Counted from the first letter of the stretch, positions 25,861 through 34,983 are shown. The stretch: 64,000 bases of DNA from Levilactobacillus spicheri DSM 15429 (GCF_001435095.1 NZ_AZFC01000015.1:1-64000); one strand, 5' to 3'. Notes: generated by a model from the letters alone, not told the origin. Made by a program: numbers and translations.

Positions 25861-26487
25861 CTAATCGTTCGAGTAGAACGTTTCATTCAGCTTGTCGTCC
25901 TGGTCCCCGTCGATATGGACGCTCACGCTGTCATCGTACTTCACGTCGGTGATCGTGATGTCGATGGTCGTGCTGTCGTCATCGTCATCCTCGACCTCAG
26001 CATAGCCCGAGTACTGGTTGCCCCCGTCGTGACTCTCAATCGTCACTTCCGTGCACCGCGCGTCCAGGTCGTCGTCATTTTGAATGATGTCCGTCACGAC
26101 GCTCTTCGCGGTGGCCGCTAAGCTCTTCTCCTTGGCCTCCCGGCGCGACTCACTCGCCCGCTTGGACGACTGGACCCGTGATTCCGAGGCTTGGAGGGCC
26201 CGCTGGTGAGCCGCCTCCTGGTTGCGGATGATCAGGTTACTGGTCACCACGACCACCGCGGCCAGGGCGAGCACGCCCAGGACGATAGCGACCCACCGGT
26301 TATGGTGACCCGTCGGTTGAGGGGTGGACGCTTGCTGGGGCGCGTGCCGGGATGCCCGCGTGGGTTGGGGCGTATCCGGCGCATCCGGTGTCTGCGTCGT
26401 CGTAAACTGGTGACCACATTGCGGACAGAAGAGCGCATCGCCTTTCACTTGATTCCCACACTGGGGACAAAACTTACCGTCACTCAT
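25861..26487 (-). CDS. Zinc-ribbon membrane protein
   Basis: A 208-residue protein: paired zinc-ribbon knuckles FCPQCGNQ and FCPQCGHQ at the N-terminus, a Pro/Thr linker, one transmembrane helix (WVAIVLGVLALAAVVVV), then a Ser/Arg/Glu-rich helical stretch and an acidic extracellular domain rich in Asp (DDDDDSTTIDIT). This is the common zinc-ribbon plus TM architecture of Firmicutes, of unknown function. AAAGGGG precedes the ATG at 26487. Confidence 0.8.
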   Translation of the reverse strand: MSDGKFCPQCGNQVKGDALFCPQCGHQFTTTQTPDAPDTPQPTRASRHAPQQASTPQPTGHHNRWVAIVLGVLALAAVVVVTSNLIIRNQEAAHQRALQASESRVQSSKRASESRREAKEKSLAATAKSVVTDIIQNDDDLDARCTEVTIESHDGGNQYSGYAEVEDDDDDSTTIDITITDVKYDDSVSVHIDGDQDDKLNETFYSND

Positions 26488-26575
26488 GATATTACCCCTT
26501 TGTTTATTTAGATATTGAAATTTTAACACTTATCGTCAGCACTGTCGCCACCATCCAAGGTCAGAGAGCACAAAA

Positions 26576-26603
26576 AGGACGCTCCCGTCACCGAAAGCGT
26601 CCT
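26576..26603 (-). terminator. Intrinsic terminator
   Basis: AGGACGCT pairs with AGCGTCCT; on the minus strand five Ts follow. It closes the leftward acyltransferase-like gene. Confidence 0.8.
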
Positions 26604-26609
26604 CTGCGT

Positions 26610-27839
26610 TTAGGCCGTGCGCCCCCACTGGTTCAGTTGCGTCACGACGTTTTTTAAAATTTTAATCCCGAGCTGGTAATCCGGTTCGGACCCCAGCATC
26701 CGGAAGGCCAGCGTCCAGGCTTCGCGGTACCCGCTGACCGTCAGCTGGAAGTACGGCATGGTGTGGTAGGCCCCGGCGAAGGTCACCTGGGTCACCGCGC
26801 TGCCGTCGAATCGCAGGCGGGACTGGTCGACCCGACCAAAGTTGGCGAAGGACACCGCTGCCGTGGCGTGATCCTTGGCCGCTAGCCGGCGGACCCACTG
26901 CGGGGGCAGCGCGCGGCTCATCCGCTTGATCTCCACCAGCGGCGTCAGGTAGGCCAGATCCGTGTGTAAGCGGGTCACGGTCGCCTGGATGCGCTGAACC
27001 ACGTCGCCCAACGTATCGAAGTCGTGGACCGTGATGGGCACCGGGATCTCGCTGGTCAGATTGGCCACCTGGACCACGTTGGCCGCGGAGACCGGTCCGT
27101 GCAGCCGCAGGTCAACCTGGCAGGGAATCACCAGGTGCTGCTTACCGGTCAGGGTGCACAGCGCCAGCGCATAGGCCGCCAGCAGGACGGCGTTTAACGT
27201 CACCCCATGGGCCTTGGCCTGGCGTTGAAGACGCTGGCTCTCCGCCCGCGAGATCACCGCTTCCCCCTGGTGATGGTGCACGTCGCCGTGTAACTGGGGG
27301 AACGGCGGGTCGGTCGGCAGGGCTTGGAGCTGCGGCAACGGCCGGTGGGGATGCCGCAAGTAAGCTAAGATCTTGCGGCCACTCCGCTCGTTGGTAAAGC
27401 TGGTCAGGTCCTGCCCGTCGTACGCGGCCGCCAACAGGTAAAGGTAGTGCTTGAAGCCCTCCCCGTCCGTCAACGACCGGCCCATCGCGATGCGCAAGCG
27501 GTCGTAGTCGGCATGGTGAATGACCTGAACCTTCAGCTGGGGGCCTGCCAAAACATCGAGCTGGACCCGCCCCGGGTCGTGACTGGCGGTGTACTCCTCC
27601 ACCACGTCCGCGGCGGTCGCCGTCTCGACCTCGAAGCGGTTGTGACGGTAATCGTAGCGGCCCATGATCTGGGGCACCACCGTCTGGGTCGCTGTGATGG
27701 CGGCCGTCAGCCGGGCCACGTCGATGGGGTGCGTCAGGCTGAGGGTGCACTCCAGTAACGGCCGGATCCGGGTTAAGTTAAGTGTTGGGACTAGGTCCAA
27801 CGGTTCACCACGATAATACACACAATCACCCCTCAACAT
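26610..27839 (-). CDS. Condensation-domain/acyltransferase superfamily protein
   Basis: A protein of about 403-409 residues of the BAHD/condensation (HxxxD) fold, related to alcohol acetyltransferase and PapA5-like proteins. LTHPIDVARLTAAITATQ and FANFGRVDQSRLRF match both halves. The usual HHxxxDG is seen as GRSLTDGEGF, with Arg where the catalytic His is expected. Start is uncertain: the GTG at 27821 has GAGGGG seven bases upstream, while the ATG at 27839 has only a weak signal. The substrate is unknown and activity may be altered. It stands alone, divergent from a thioesterase gene, which hints at acyl metabolism. Confidence 0.7.
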   Translation of the reverse strand: MLRGDCVYYRGEPLDLVPTLNLTRIRPLLECTLSLTHPIDVARLTAAITATQTVVPQIMGRYDYRHNRFEVETATAADVVEEYTASHDPGRVQLDVLAGPQLKVQVIHHADYDRLRIAMGRSLTDGEGFKHYLYLLAAAYDGQDLTSFTNERSGRKILAYLRHPHRPLPQLQALPTDPPFPQLHGDVHHHQGEAVISRAESQRLQRQAKAHGVTLNAVLLAAYALALCTLTGKQHLVIPCQVDLRLHGPVSAANVVQVANLTSEIPVPITVHDFDTLGDVVQRIQATVTRLHTDLAYLTPLVEIKRMSRALPPQWVRRLAAKDHATAAVSFANFGRVDQSRLRFDGSAVTQVTFAGAYHTMPYFQLTVSGYREAWTLAFRMLGSEPDYQLGIKILKNVVTQLNQWGRTA

Positions 27840-27984
27840 TTCTTCATTGCCCTCAGTATAGCAAAGGCCCCGGGGAATTCCCCCTAAAGCCGCTGAGTTA
27901 TTGTGAAAAATTAATAATCCTGTAACCTCACCGCCGACCTCTGGTAGAATGGAGGCAGAGTATTCAACCAATGAGGTGATTATC

Positions 27985-28509
27985 GTGTCTACTGAACCCA
28001 CACCAATCAATTGTAACAAAACCCTAATCGTCGCCAATCACCGGGTCTTCCAACCCGATCTCAACGAACACCAGACCGTCTTCGGCGGGAAAATTCTGTC
28101 GCTGGTCGATGATAGCGCCTCAATTTCGGCCATGCGCCTGACCCGGAGTACCGTCGTGACCGCGACCTTCGACCACATCAACTTCATCGCCCCGTTCCAC
28201 CTAAACGATTCGATGTGCCTGGAGGCCTACGTCAGCGGGACCGGCCACCGGTCGCTGGAGGTCTTCGCCAAGATCATCGGCGAGAACCTCGACACCGGGA
28301 AACGCTTCGTCGGTTTCACCGCCTTCATCACCTTCGTCACGGCGGAGAAACGGGAGACGCCGCTGCCCATCGTGGTGCCCCAGACCGACGAACAACGCTA
28401 CATCTGTTCCGGCTACCTCCAACGGGCGGAGGCCCGCAAGACCACGCGCAACGAACAAAAGCAGCTGCTGGACCACGTCTCGCTTCACTTCCCGTGGCCA
28501 GTGGATTAA
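27985..28509 (+). CDS. Acyl-CoA thioesterase (hotdog fold)
   Basis: A 174-residue single-hotdog thioesterase of the YciA/BACH type. NEHQTVFGGKILSLVDDSAS carries the catalytic Asp of the long helix; ATFDHINFIAPFHLNDSMCLE is the family strand pair. It hydrolyses fatty acyl-CoA. The start is a GTG at 27985 behind GAGGTG. A terminator with an embedded parS site follows. Confidence 0.9.
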   Translation: MSTEPTPINCNKTLIVANHRVFQPDLNEHQTVFGGKILSLVDDSASISAMRLTRSTVVTATFDHINFIAPFHLNDSMCLEAYVSGTGHRSLEVFAKIIGENLDTGKRFVGFTAFITFVTAEKRETPLPIVVPQTDEQRYICSGYLQRAEARKTTRNEQKQLLDHVSLHFPWPVD

Positions 28510-28514
28510 CCCAG

Positions 28515-28557
28515 ACCGACCGGTGTGTTTCACGTGAAACACATTGGTCGGTTTTTG
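28515..28557 (+). terminator. Intrinsic terminator built around a parS site
   Basis: ACCGACC (28515-28521) pairs with GGTCGGT (28546-28552), then Ts. The space between is filled by GTGTTTCACGTGAAACAC, itself a palindrome. Confidence 0.85.
28526..28541. promoter_or_regulatory. parS site (perfect)
   Basis: TGTTTCACGTGAAACA forms the upper stem of the terminator of the thioesterase gene. Confidence 0.9.
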
Positions 28558-28597
28558 TCTGGCAAAATGGTCAGCTAAACGGCTGGCTAAATCATTC

Positions 28598-28768
28598 GCT
28601 TCACGCCGGCGAGCAAGATGGTCGCTGACAGTCGCCTACCGGTCGGTCAGCCTGGGGCTGGAACGTAGCCGACACGACTTTTAGCCTTAGGAAGAACACC
28701 TAAGTCTAAAAGCTCGGTCTTTCTGTAATCCGGGCAGCCCACCCGGATAACAGAAACGAGGCTACTGA
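28598..28768 (+). repeat. Element A end fragment followed by a variant core
   Basis: 28598-28625 is the left end (CTTCACGCCGGCGAGCAAG). From 28650 a variant core follows: ACGACTTTTAGCC pairs with CTAAAAGCTCGGT, TTCTGTAATCCGGG pairs with CCCGGATAACAGAA, and GTAGCC/GGCTAC close the outer stem. Confidence 0.7.
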
Positions 28769-28990
28769 TCCCCATTCTGACCTCCCTCTCGGCTGAAATT
28801 ATCGCCACCAACTTCTGATTGGGAAATAAGCCAGACATCAAACATTGGCCGTTGTTCATTCATGGCGCATCTCAACAACTCTGTCACAACAATTGGTAGA
28901 CGCTTATCGTTAAAGCTGGTCTCCCCAAGCAACCAGCTACGGCGACAATCTCCATATCTGTCGGGGATGCCGCGGCTGCGTCACTAGGTC

Positions 28991-29146
28991 AGCGGAACAG
29001 AGGCGACTTGATGGTCGTGGTGAAATTGATGTAACCGGGTGTTTTATGCCCGGTTACATCAAGGCCGAGTTCTGGAGACCTGTGTGGGCTTCACAGGGCT
29101 TCAGAATCGTGCCCACCTCGACCATCTTGCTCGCCGGCGTGGAGCG
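28991..29146 (-). repeat. Element A, full copy (inverted)
   Basis: Complete copy. Outer arms GGTCGTGGTG/CCCACCTCGACC; inner hairpin GATGTAACCGGG with CCCGGTTACATC; second hairpin with CTGGAGACCTGTGTG and CACAGGGCTTCAG. The rest of 28560-29266 has no gene; small open frames there are shadows of the repeats. Confidence 0.9.
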
Positions 29147-29266
29147 TCCATCCCTCCTCCATTGGAGCCCTTACCCATCAACTTGCACCCCTGAAACAAA
29201 ATAGTCGCATTCGGCGGGGAATATCCCTATACTGATCCCAGCTAAAAATTGAGGAGGTTTGTTCTT

Positions 29267-29914
29267 ATGAAGATTTTGATTATCGGTGCCACCGGAATGG
29301 CCGGGTCCGCAGCCGTCGCGACCGCTTTAGAGCGGGGTCATCAGGTCACCGCCCTGGCCCGCTCGGCCGAAAAATTGGCGGCCCTGCCCCACAACGACCG
29401 GTTGACCACCGTGACCCAGGACGCCTTTGCCCTGACGCGTGCCGACCTCACCGCTTACGACGCGGTGATCGACGCCTTCGCCACCGCACCCGCCCAGGCC
29501 TACCGGCACGTCGACCTCGCCACCCACTTGGTCAGTGAGCTGCGGGCCACCACCACGCCGCGGCTGCTCTTCATCCTCGGTGCGGGGAGCCTGCACACCG
29601 GTGACGACCACCACCTGTTCGTGAACGACATCGCGCAAGACCCGCAGGCCGCCAGCTTCCTGAGCATCCCGCAAAACCAGCTGAAGGAACTGACCTTCCT
29701 GCGCGACGTCGACAACGTCAACTGGGTCGGCGTTTCCCCCGCCGCGAACTTCCATCCCGGTCCGGCCGTGCCCGCCCTACTGGGAACCGACGACCTGCTG
29801 GTCAGCGCCCAGGGCGACTCGGGGACCTCAGCCGGCACCATGGCCGTCGCGCTCCTCGACGAGCTAGAACACCCACAACACCACCAGACGCGTTTCACGG
29901 TGGCCGATAAATAA
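29267..29914 (+). CDS. NAD(P)-binding (NmrA/atypical SDR) protein
   Basis: A 215-residue Rossmann protein. IIGATGMAGSAAVATALERG is the cofactor loop of the atypical SDR5/NmrA group; LFILGAGSLHTGDDH follows at the fourth strand. The YxxxK pair of classical SDRs is not evident. Close relatives are annotated as NAD-dependent epimerase or flavin reductase-like proteins. GAGGAGG precedes the ATG at 29267. The substrate is unknown. Confidence 0.85.
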   Translation: MKILIIGATGMAGSAAVATALERGHQVTALARSAEKLAALPHNDRLTTVTQDAFALTRADLTAYDAVIDAFATAPAQAYRHVDLATHLVSELRATTTPRLLFILGAGSLHTGDDHHLFVNDIAQDPQAASFLSIPQNQLKELTFLRDVDNVNWVGVSPAANFHPGPAVPALLGTDDLLVSAQGDSGTSAGTMAVALLDELEHPQHHQTRFTVADK

Positions 29915-29926
29915 GCCCTTTTTTTG

Positions 29927-29956
29927 CGCTAGTCATGTTCACGGCTGGCGTTTTTT
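29927..29956 (+). terminator. Intrinsic terminator
   Basis: CGCTAGTC pairs with GGCTGGCG (some G-T pairs), then six Ts, just after the NmrA-like gene. Confidence 0.65.
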
Positions 29957-30013
29957 GCTAAGATGAGGGGGCTGTTGGTTTCTTTTAAATTTAAATAGAA
30001 AGTTGCGATTATT

Positions 30014-31360
30014 TTGAAAACGCGTCTAACTTGGCGGGAACTGCTCTTTATCGGCACCATGCTGTTTGGCCTGTTCTTCGGCGCCGGCAACCTGATCTTC
30101 CCCATCTACCTGGGGCAACAGGCCGGCGGGCACGTCTGGGCGGCCATCGGGGGCCTGCTGATCAGCGGGATTGGCCTGCCGCTGCTCGGGGTGACCGGGA
30201 TGGGGCTGACCCGCAGCACCGGGGTCTTCGACTTGGCCAGCAAGGTCAACCGCCCCTTCGCTTACGCCTTCACGGTCCTGCTCTACCTGACCCTGGGACC
30301 CTTCTCCGCACTGCCCCGGCTGGCCACGACCTCCTTTCAGATCGGGGTCGCACCGTTCGTGCCCACGGGGCTGCAGACCGGCGTGCTGGCCGGCTTCTCG
30401 GGCGTCTTTTTCCTGGTCGCCTGGCTACTGGCCCGGCATCCGGGGAAGCTGATGACCTACATCGGCAAATGGCTGACCCCGTTCTTCCTGATCCTCTTAG
30501 CCATCATCATGGGCGCCGCCCTCCTGCATCCCCTGGGGAGCATCGGCGGCGTGAGCCACGGGGAGTACGCCTTACACCCCGTTTTAAACGGGTTCACCGA
30601 GGGCTACAACACCCTGGATGCCCTGGCCGCCTTGGCCTTCGGGGTCGTGGTCATCGATAGCATCCGGGACCTGGGCGTCACCGATTCGAGTCACATCGCC
30701 CGCTACACCATTAAAGCCGGTGCCATCAGCATGTCGTTGATGGCCGTCATCTACACCCTCCTGGCCCTGATTGGGACCATGAGCCTGGGCCACTTCAAGC
30801 TGGCCGCGAACGGGGGCATCACGCTGGCCCAGATTGCCAACTACTACTTCGGCATCTGGGGCAACCTGTTACTGGCGTTGCTGGTGATCATCGCCTGCCT
30901 AAAAACGGCGATCGGGTTGATCTCGGCCTTCGGGGACACGCTGAGCGTGCTCTTCCCGCGCTTCTCGTACGCGGCGGTCACGGCCTTCGCCGCGATCCTG
31001 CCCTGCCTATTCGCCAACGTCGGCTTGACCAAGCTGATTGCTTACTCGAACCCGATTCTCCTGTTCCTGTACCCGTTGGCCATCGTCTTGATTCTGTTGG
31101 CGGTCCTGTCCCCGTTGCTGGGGACATCGCGCTGGCTGTTCGGGCTGACCGTGCTCCTGACCTTATTGCCGGCCTTTGGCTCCGCGGCCAGTGGCCTGCC
31201 CAGCAGTTGGCAGCACACCGGCTTCTTCCAGGCGGTGATCCAGGCCAACGCGCACCTGCCACTCGCGACCGGTGGCTTTAGCTGGGTCGTGCCCGCCCTC
31301 GTGGGAGCCCTGCTCGGCTGGGGCATCGGCAAGTGGCGGGACCCACGACCAACCGATTAA
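30014..31360 (+). CDS. brnQ: Branched-chain amino-acid carrier (LIVCS, BrnQ)
   Basis: A 448-residue sodium- or proton-coupled importer for Leu, Ile and Val with about 12 helices. The family start MKTRLTWRELLFIGTMLFGL is followed by FFGAGNLIFPIYLGQQAG, GLGFVVIDSIRDLG-like FGVVVIDSIRDLG and ANVGLTKLIAYSNPILLFLYP. The start codon is TTG at 30014 with only a weak ribosome-binding site (GAAAG), unusual for this gene. It is monocistronic between two terminators. Confidence 0.95.
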   Translation: MKTRLTWRELLFIGTMLFGLFFGAGNLIFPIYLGQQAGGHVWAAIGGLLISGIGLPLLGVTGMGLTRSTGVFDLASKVNRPFAYAFTVLLYLTLGPFSALPRLATTSFQIGVAPFVPTGLQTGVLAGFSGVFFLVAWLLARHPGKLMTYIGKWLTPFFLILLAIIMGAALLHPLGSIGGVSHGEYALHPVLNGFTEGYNTLDALAALAFGVVVIDSIRDLGVTDSSHIARYTIKAGAISMSLMAVIYTLLALIGTMSLGHFKLAANGGITLAQIANYYFGIWGNLLLALLVIIACLKTAIGLISAFGDTLSVLFPRFSYAAVTAFAAILPCLFANVGLTKLIAYSNPILLFLYPLAIVLILLAVLSPLLGTSRWLFGLTVLLTLLPAFGSAASGLPSSWQHTGFFQAVIQANAHLPLATGGFSWVVPALVGALLGWGIGKWRDPRPTD

Positions 31361-31379
31361 CGCACGACATGACCGTCAG

Positions 31380-31408
31380 GGTCCGGGACACGTGTTCCGG
31401 ACCTTTTT
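31380..31408 (+). terminator. Intrinsic terminator
   Basis: GGTCCGG pairs with CCGGACC around GACACGTGTT, then five Ts, 20 bases after brnQ. Confidence 0.85.
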
Positions 31409-31416
31409 GATTGCAC

Positions 31417-31620
31417 AAAAAAGGCAGGCAACGCCCTATGCGCCGTTGCCTGCCCTTGGTCACCCACTCCCCGATGACCGGTGTTGCCTATGTAGCTGCT
31501 TTATCCGTTCTATCTGGTGCAACCCGCAGACTTCCCCAAGTCATGCGCCCCGTAGTTGACCGCGGATAGGGGAGAATTCCCCGCTACCTGATTAGGTTAC
31601 CGTTTCCATGTCAGGGTTTT
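31417..31620 (-). ncRNA. Candidate structured RNA ending in a strong terminator
   Basis: On the minus strand about 200 bases of GC-rich, foldable sequence (GGGGAATTCTCCCC, TATCCG/CGGATA, GACTTGGGGAAGTC, GGTCA/TGACC) lead to a perfect 11-bp terminator stem (31454-31423) and six Ts. No leftward gene lies between here and the preceding terminator at 31720-31753, so the terminator belongs to a gene-less transcript. Length and the central-bubble possibility fit 6S RNA, but I cannot confirm it. Confidence 0.4.
31423..31454 (-). terminator. Intrinsic terminator
   Basis: GGCAGGCAACG pairs perfectly with CGTTGCCTGCC; six Ts follow on the minus strand. Confidence 0.8.
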
Positions 31621-31687
31621 GCAAAGAACGTGTAAAGATTTGATATTCTTTGGCGTTAGGGGGCGCCTTCACCGCAAAAACAATAAT

Positions 31688-31753
31688 TATTAATACTAGA
31701 TTAGTTATTAATAATTAATAAAAGGCCGCCGACAATAACGTCAGCGGCCTTTT
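31688..31753. terminator. AT palindrome plus bidirectional terminator
   Basis: The AT block at 31688-31719 resembles that at 19520-19560. It leads into AAAAGGCCGCC/GCGGCCTTTT with an inner GAC/GTC pairing (31720-31753), which ends the leftward gene that follows. Confidence 0.75.
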
Positions 31754-31769
31754 GCCTTAAAATATCTTG

Positions 31770-32192
31770 TTAACCCGGATTAATCTGGTCGATCCCCTTG
31801 ATCCGCAGATCGGCTAACCCGTCGAGCGGCGCCGGGTAGCGCATGATCAGCCGCGTCAGGCCCTGGACTTCCTTGACCTGCAGCATCCCGCACTGTTCCA
31901 GGATGGCCACGTCATCGTCGAATTCCTGCCGGTCGGTGTTGTCCCAGTCGCGGGCGAAGCTGTCCTCATGGACCACCGCGTACGGCACGTGGGTCTTCTT
32001 GGTGGTCTTGTTGCCGTAGAGCGCGTGGAACAGGATGACGCCCCACCGGCGGCCGGCCCGGGCCGTCAGGGACGCGAACTTCTCGGAGTCGGTCTGCTGG
32101 GCGTTCGCCGGGCTGACCGCGATCAGGGACGCGTCGGGGTCGGGATTGACCGACTTCAAGTAGGCAAAATAGTCACGATATTTTCGTTGCAT
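31770..32192 (-). CDS. Uncharacterised protein downstream of mnmG
   Basis: A 140-residue soluble protein that I do not recognise. Features: MQRKYRDYFAYLKSVNPDPD, ARAGRRWGVILFHALYGN, and a DDDVAILEQCGMLQVKEVQG region that could be a winged-helix-like end. The start at 32192 has GAGG eight bases upstream; an in-frame ATG at 32225 overlaps its own ribosome-binding site. It is separated from mnmG by a strong terminator, so it has its own promoter. Confidence 0.55.
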   Translation of the reverse strand: MQRKYRDYFAYLKSVNPDPDASLIAVSPANAQQTDSEKFASLTARAGRRWGVILFHALYGNKTTKKTHVPYAVVHEDSFARDWDNTDRQEFDDDVAILEQCGMLQVKEVQGLTRLIMRYPAPLDGLADLRIKGIDQINPG

Positions 32193-32260
32193 CTTACTAA
32201 CCTCGTTTTCTCTAAACTCGTTCATCCCTTTATACCGCAATTCATAGGTCACTGTAAAGG

Positions 32261-32307
32261 AAAAGCGCCGTTAAACACCCCTGAGTGGCTGTTTAACGAC
32301 GCTTTTT
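32261..32307 (-). terminator. Intrinsic terminator
   Basis: AAAAGCG(C)CGTTAAACA pairs with TGTTTAACG(A)CGCTTTT. It closes mnmG and, on the other strand, has a T-run as well. Confidence 0.9.
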
Positions 32308-32317
32308 AGGTTTAACG

Positions 32318-34228
32318 CTAGTTGGTCTTGGCAATCTTGCCCTGCTCGATGTACACGCTCAGAATGGCGATGTCGGCGGGGTTGACCCCGCTGATCCGGC
32401 TCGCCTGCGCTAACGTCTCGGGTTGAATCTTCTTCAACTTCTGGTGCGCCTCGGTCGCCAGCCCGTCGATGGCGTCGTAGTCGATCTTAGCGGGGATCGC
32501 CTTAGCTTCCATCCGCTTGAGCTTGGCCACGTTGGCCTCCGCCTTCTTGATGTACCCGGCGTACTTCAGGGAAATCTCGATTTCCTCGATGATGTGCCGG
32601 TCCAGCGGCTGTTCTGGGGCCGGAATGAAGTCCAGCAGCGTTTGATAATCCACGTACGGCCGCCGTAAGAAGACCGCGGCGGTGAGCCCATCCTGGAGCG
32701 GCTTGTCGCCGTGGCTGGTGATAAACGCGTTGATGGCGTCGTTCGGCTTGATCCGAATGTCGTTTAACCGCGCGATTTCGGCCTTGATGGTCGCCTTCTT
32801 GTCCAGGAAGGCTTGGTACCGCTCGTCGCTGATCAGGCCCAGCTCGTGGCCCTTGGCGGTCAACCGCAAGTCGGCGTTGTCGTGCCGCAGGATCAAACGG
32901 TACTCGGCCCGGCTGGTTAACAAACGGTACGGTTCCTTGGTGCCCTTGGTGACCAGGTCATCGACCATGACCCCGATGTAGGCGTCGGAGCGCTTCAAGG
33001 TAAAGCCCGGCTTCCCTAAGGCCCGCAAGCCGGCGTTGATCCCGGCCAGAAGGCCCTGACCAGCCGCTTCTTCGTATCCGGAGGTCCCGTTGGTCTGGCC
33101 CGCCGTGAAGAGATTCTTCAACAGCTTGGTTTCCAACGTGGGCCGCAGCTGGTACGGCGCCACGACATCGTATTCGATGGCGTAGCCCGGCCGCATCATC
33201 TGGGCGTCCTCGAGGCCTTGGATGGAGTGCAGGATCTTCTGTTGCACTTCTTCGGGCATCGACGTCGAGAGACCCTGGACGTACCATTCGTCGGTGTTGC
33301 GGCCTTCCGGCTCTAAGAAGAGCTGGTGGCGCGGCTTGTCGGCGAACCGCACGATCTTGTCCTCGATGGATGGGCAGTACCGCGGGCCGACCCCTTCGAT
33401 CACCCCGGTAAACATCGGCGCGCGGTCGAGGTTGGCCTTGATGATCTCGTGGGTCTTGGCGTTGGTGTAGGTCAACCAGCAGGAGAGCTGGTTCTTGAGG
33501 TCGAGGTAGGCGCTGTCGGGCGTGGTGAAGCTAAAGTGGTTCGGCTTCTCATCCCCGGGCTGCTCCTCGGTCTCGTCGTAGTGGATGGTGTTGCCGTCCA
33601 CCCGCGGCGGCGTCCCGGTCTTGAAGCGTTCCAGCTCAAACCCGTACTTGGGCAGGTTGGCGGTCAACTTGTTGGCCGGCTGGGAGTTGTTGGGACCGGA
33701 CGAGTACATCAGTTCCCCGATGATGATCTTGCCCCGCGCGGCGGTCCCGGCGGCGATGACCACGGCCTTGGCCCGGTAGCGGGCCCCGGTGTTGGTGATG
33801 ACCCCGCGACACTCGTCACCCTCGACAATCAGGTCGTCGACGATGCCCTGCCGTAACGTCAGGTTGGGTTCCTTTTCGATGGTGTGCTTCATCTCGGCGT
33901 GGTAGGCGTGCTTATCGGCTTGCGCCCGTAAGGCCCGGACGGCCGGGCCCTTCCCGGTGTTCAGCATCCGCATCTGGACGTAGGTCTTGTCGATGTTCTT
34001 GCCCATTTCGCCCCCCAGTGCGTCGATTTCGCGCACCACGATGCCCTTAGCGGGGCCCCCCACGGAGGGGTTACATGGCATAAATGCGACCATGTCGAGG
34101 TTGATCGTCATGAGTAACGTCTTGTTGCCCATCCGGGCGGCCGCTAGAGCGGCTTCGCTACCGGCATGGCCGGCCCCCACGACGATGACGTCGTAGTCGT
34201 CGCCAGGGTATTCCTTTACTTCCGTCAT
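32318..34228 (-). CDS. mnmG: tRNA uridine-34 carboxymethylaminomethyl synthase, FAD subunit
   Basis: A 636-residue FAD enzyme (GidA) that with MnmE installs the cmnm5 group on U34 of several tRNAs. The dinucleotide loop is [21 protein letters not shown] (residues 13-33); [20 protein letters not shown] and [11 protein letters not shown] are family signatures; the helical tRNA-binding end has [13 protein letters not shown]. The start at 34228 follows GGAGGG. In most relatives it directly follows mnmE; here about 785 bases filled with repeats separate them. Confidence 0.97.
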   Translation of the reverse strand: MTEVKEYPGDDYDVIVVGAGHAGSEAALAAARMGNKTLLMTINLDMVAFMPCNPSVGGPAKGIVVREIDALGGEMGKNIDKTYVQMRMLNTGKGPAVRALRAQADKHAYHAEMKHTIEKEPNLTLRQGIVDDLIVEGDECRGVITNTGARYRAKAVVIAAGTAARGKIIIGELMYSSGPNNSQPANKLTANLPKYGFELERFKTGTPPRVDGNTIHYDETEEQPGDEKPNHFSFTTPDSAYLDLKNQLSCWLTYTNAKTHEIIKANLDRAPMFTGVIEGVGPRYCPSIEDKIVRFADKPRHQLFLEPEGRNTDEWYVQGLSTSMPEEVQQKILHSIQGLEDAQMMRPGYAIEYDVVAPYQLRPTLETKLLKNLFTAGQTNGTSGYEEAAGQGLLAGINAGLRALGKPGFTLKRSDAYIGVMVDDLVTKGTKEPYRLLTSRAEYRLILRHDNADLRLTAKGHELGLISDERYQAFLDKKATIKAEIARLNDIRIKPNDAINAFITSHGDKPLQDGLTAAVFLRRPYVDYQTLLDFIPAPEQPLDRHIIEEIEISLKYAGYIKKAEANVAKLKRMEAKAIPAKIDYDAIDGLATEAHQKLKKIQPETLAQASRISGVNPADIAILSVYIEQGKIAKTN

Positions 34229-34326
34229 ACTGTTCTTTCCCTCCATGCCTGGCAGCGGCCCTCGCCGCCACCATTGGCGTTCTTGATTGTTTTAATTTAA
34301 ATGTTTAGATAAAACTGGCCGCTTCC

Positions 34327-34466
34327 GGGCCGGTAAAAATCTGGCTGGAACGGGGTGGGCACAGCTTTGAGCCCGTAGTGCAGGTCTCAAAGACCGGCCT
34401 TTGTCTAAGCCGGCAAGAAACGCCGCCTAAGACAAACCTCACCCCTGAGCCGATTTTTACCGGCCC
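34327..34466 (+). repeat. Element A, variant copy
   Basis: Outer arms GGCCGGTAAAAATC and GATTTTTACCGGCC are 14 bp and perfect although the bases differ from other copies. GGGTGGGCAC, CTTTGAG/CTCAAAG and TGTCTAAGCCGGC with GCCGCCTAAGACA keep the fold. Confidence 0.8.
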
Positions 34467-34647
34467 TCCAGCTCCATGGATCGTTCTAATTCAGTATTGC
34501 GTGACCACCCTTCGCGTCGTCAAACCGCCTCGGTTACGCGCACGTTCACTCATCCGTCCACGGGTAGTCACTACCACCCGAGCAGCCGCATAAAACCACT
34601 AATCAGTTTTACTGAGTTGTCAGCTTGCATCGTCCTCAACTGACACC

Positions 34648-34690
34648 CCAATTTCACCACGGCCAGCAAGTCGCCTCTGTTGCACTCACA
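34648..34690 (+). repeat. Element A, right-end fragment
   Basis: CAATTTCACCACGGCCAGC followed by AAGTCGCCTCTGTTG, identical to the right end of full copies; the left part is missing. Confidence 0.75.
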
Positions 34691-34850
34691 CAGACTTGGA
34701 CAGGAACATCCGCTCGCGAGCAACTATCTCACTGAACGCGGTGGTCACTGACCAAGTCGCTTCAGTTACGCTCGCCCATCCGTCCACCGGATAGTCCACG
34801 CCACCCGGTCATAATCAGTCCAATTGATACACCTTGTCAGCCGTGAGGGC

Positions 34851-34983
34851 GGCCCCAACTGGGCTCAGTGGTGTCGTTTGGGTTAGCCGGGCGATTTCCC
34901 CGGCTTAGCCAAAGGCCGAGCTTTAAGACTCGGTTTAGGAGGCTTAAAGTCGTGCCCACCACGTTCCAGCCCAGTTGGGGCCA
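34851..34983 (-). repeat. Element A, variant copy (inverted)
   Basis: Outer arms GGCCCCAACTGGGCT and AGCCCAGTTGGGGCC are 15 bp and perfect. Inner hairpin GGGTTAGCCGGG with CCCGGCTTAGCC. Second hairpin CTTTAAG/CTTAAAG. The boxes GGCCGAGCT and GTCGTGCCCACCAC are conserved. Confidence 0.8.

Noticed and set aside
28647-28859. 70-codon leftward frame
   Set aside because: It is read out of an element A variant; there is no ribosome-binding site.
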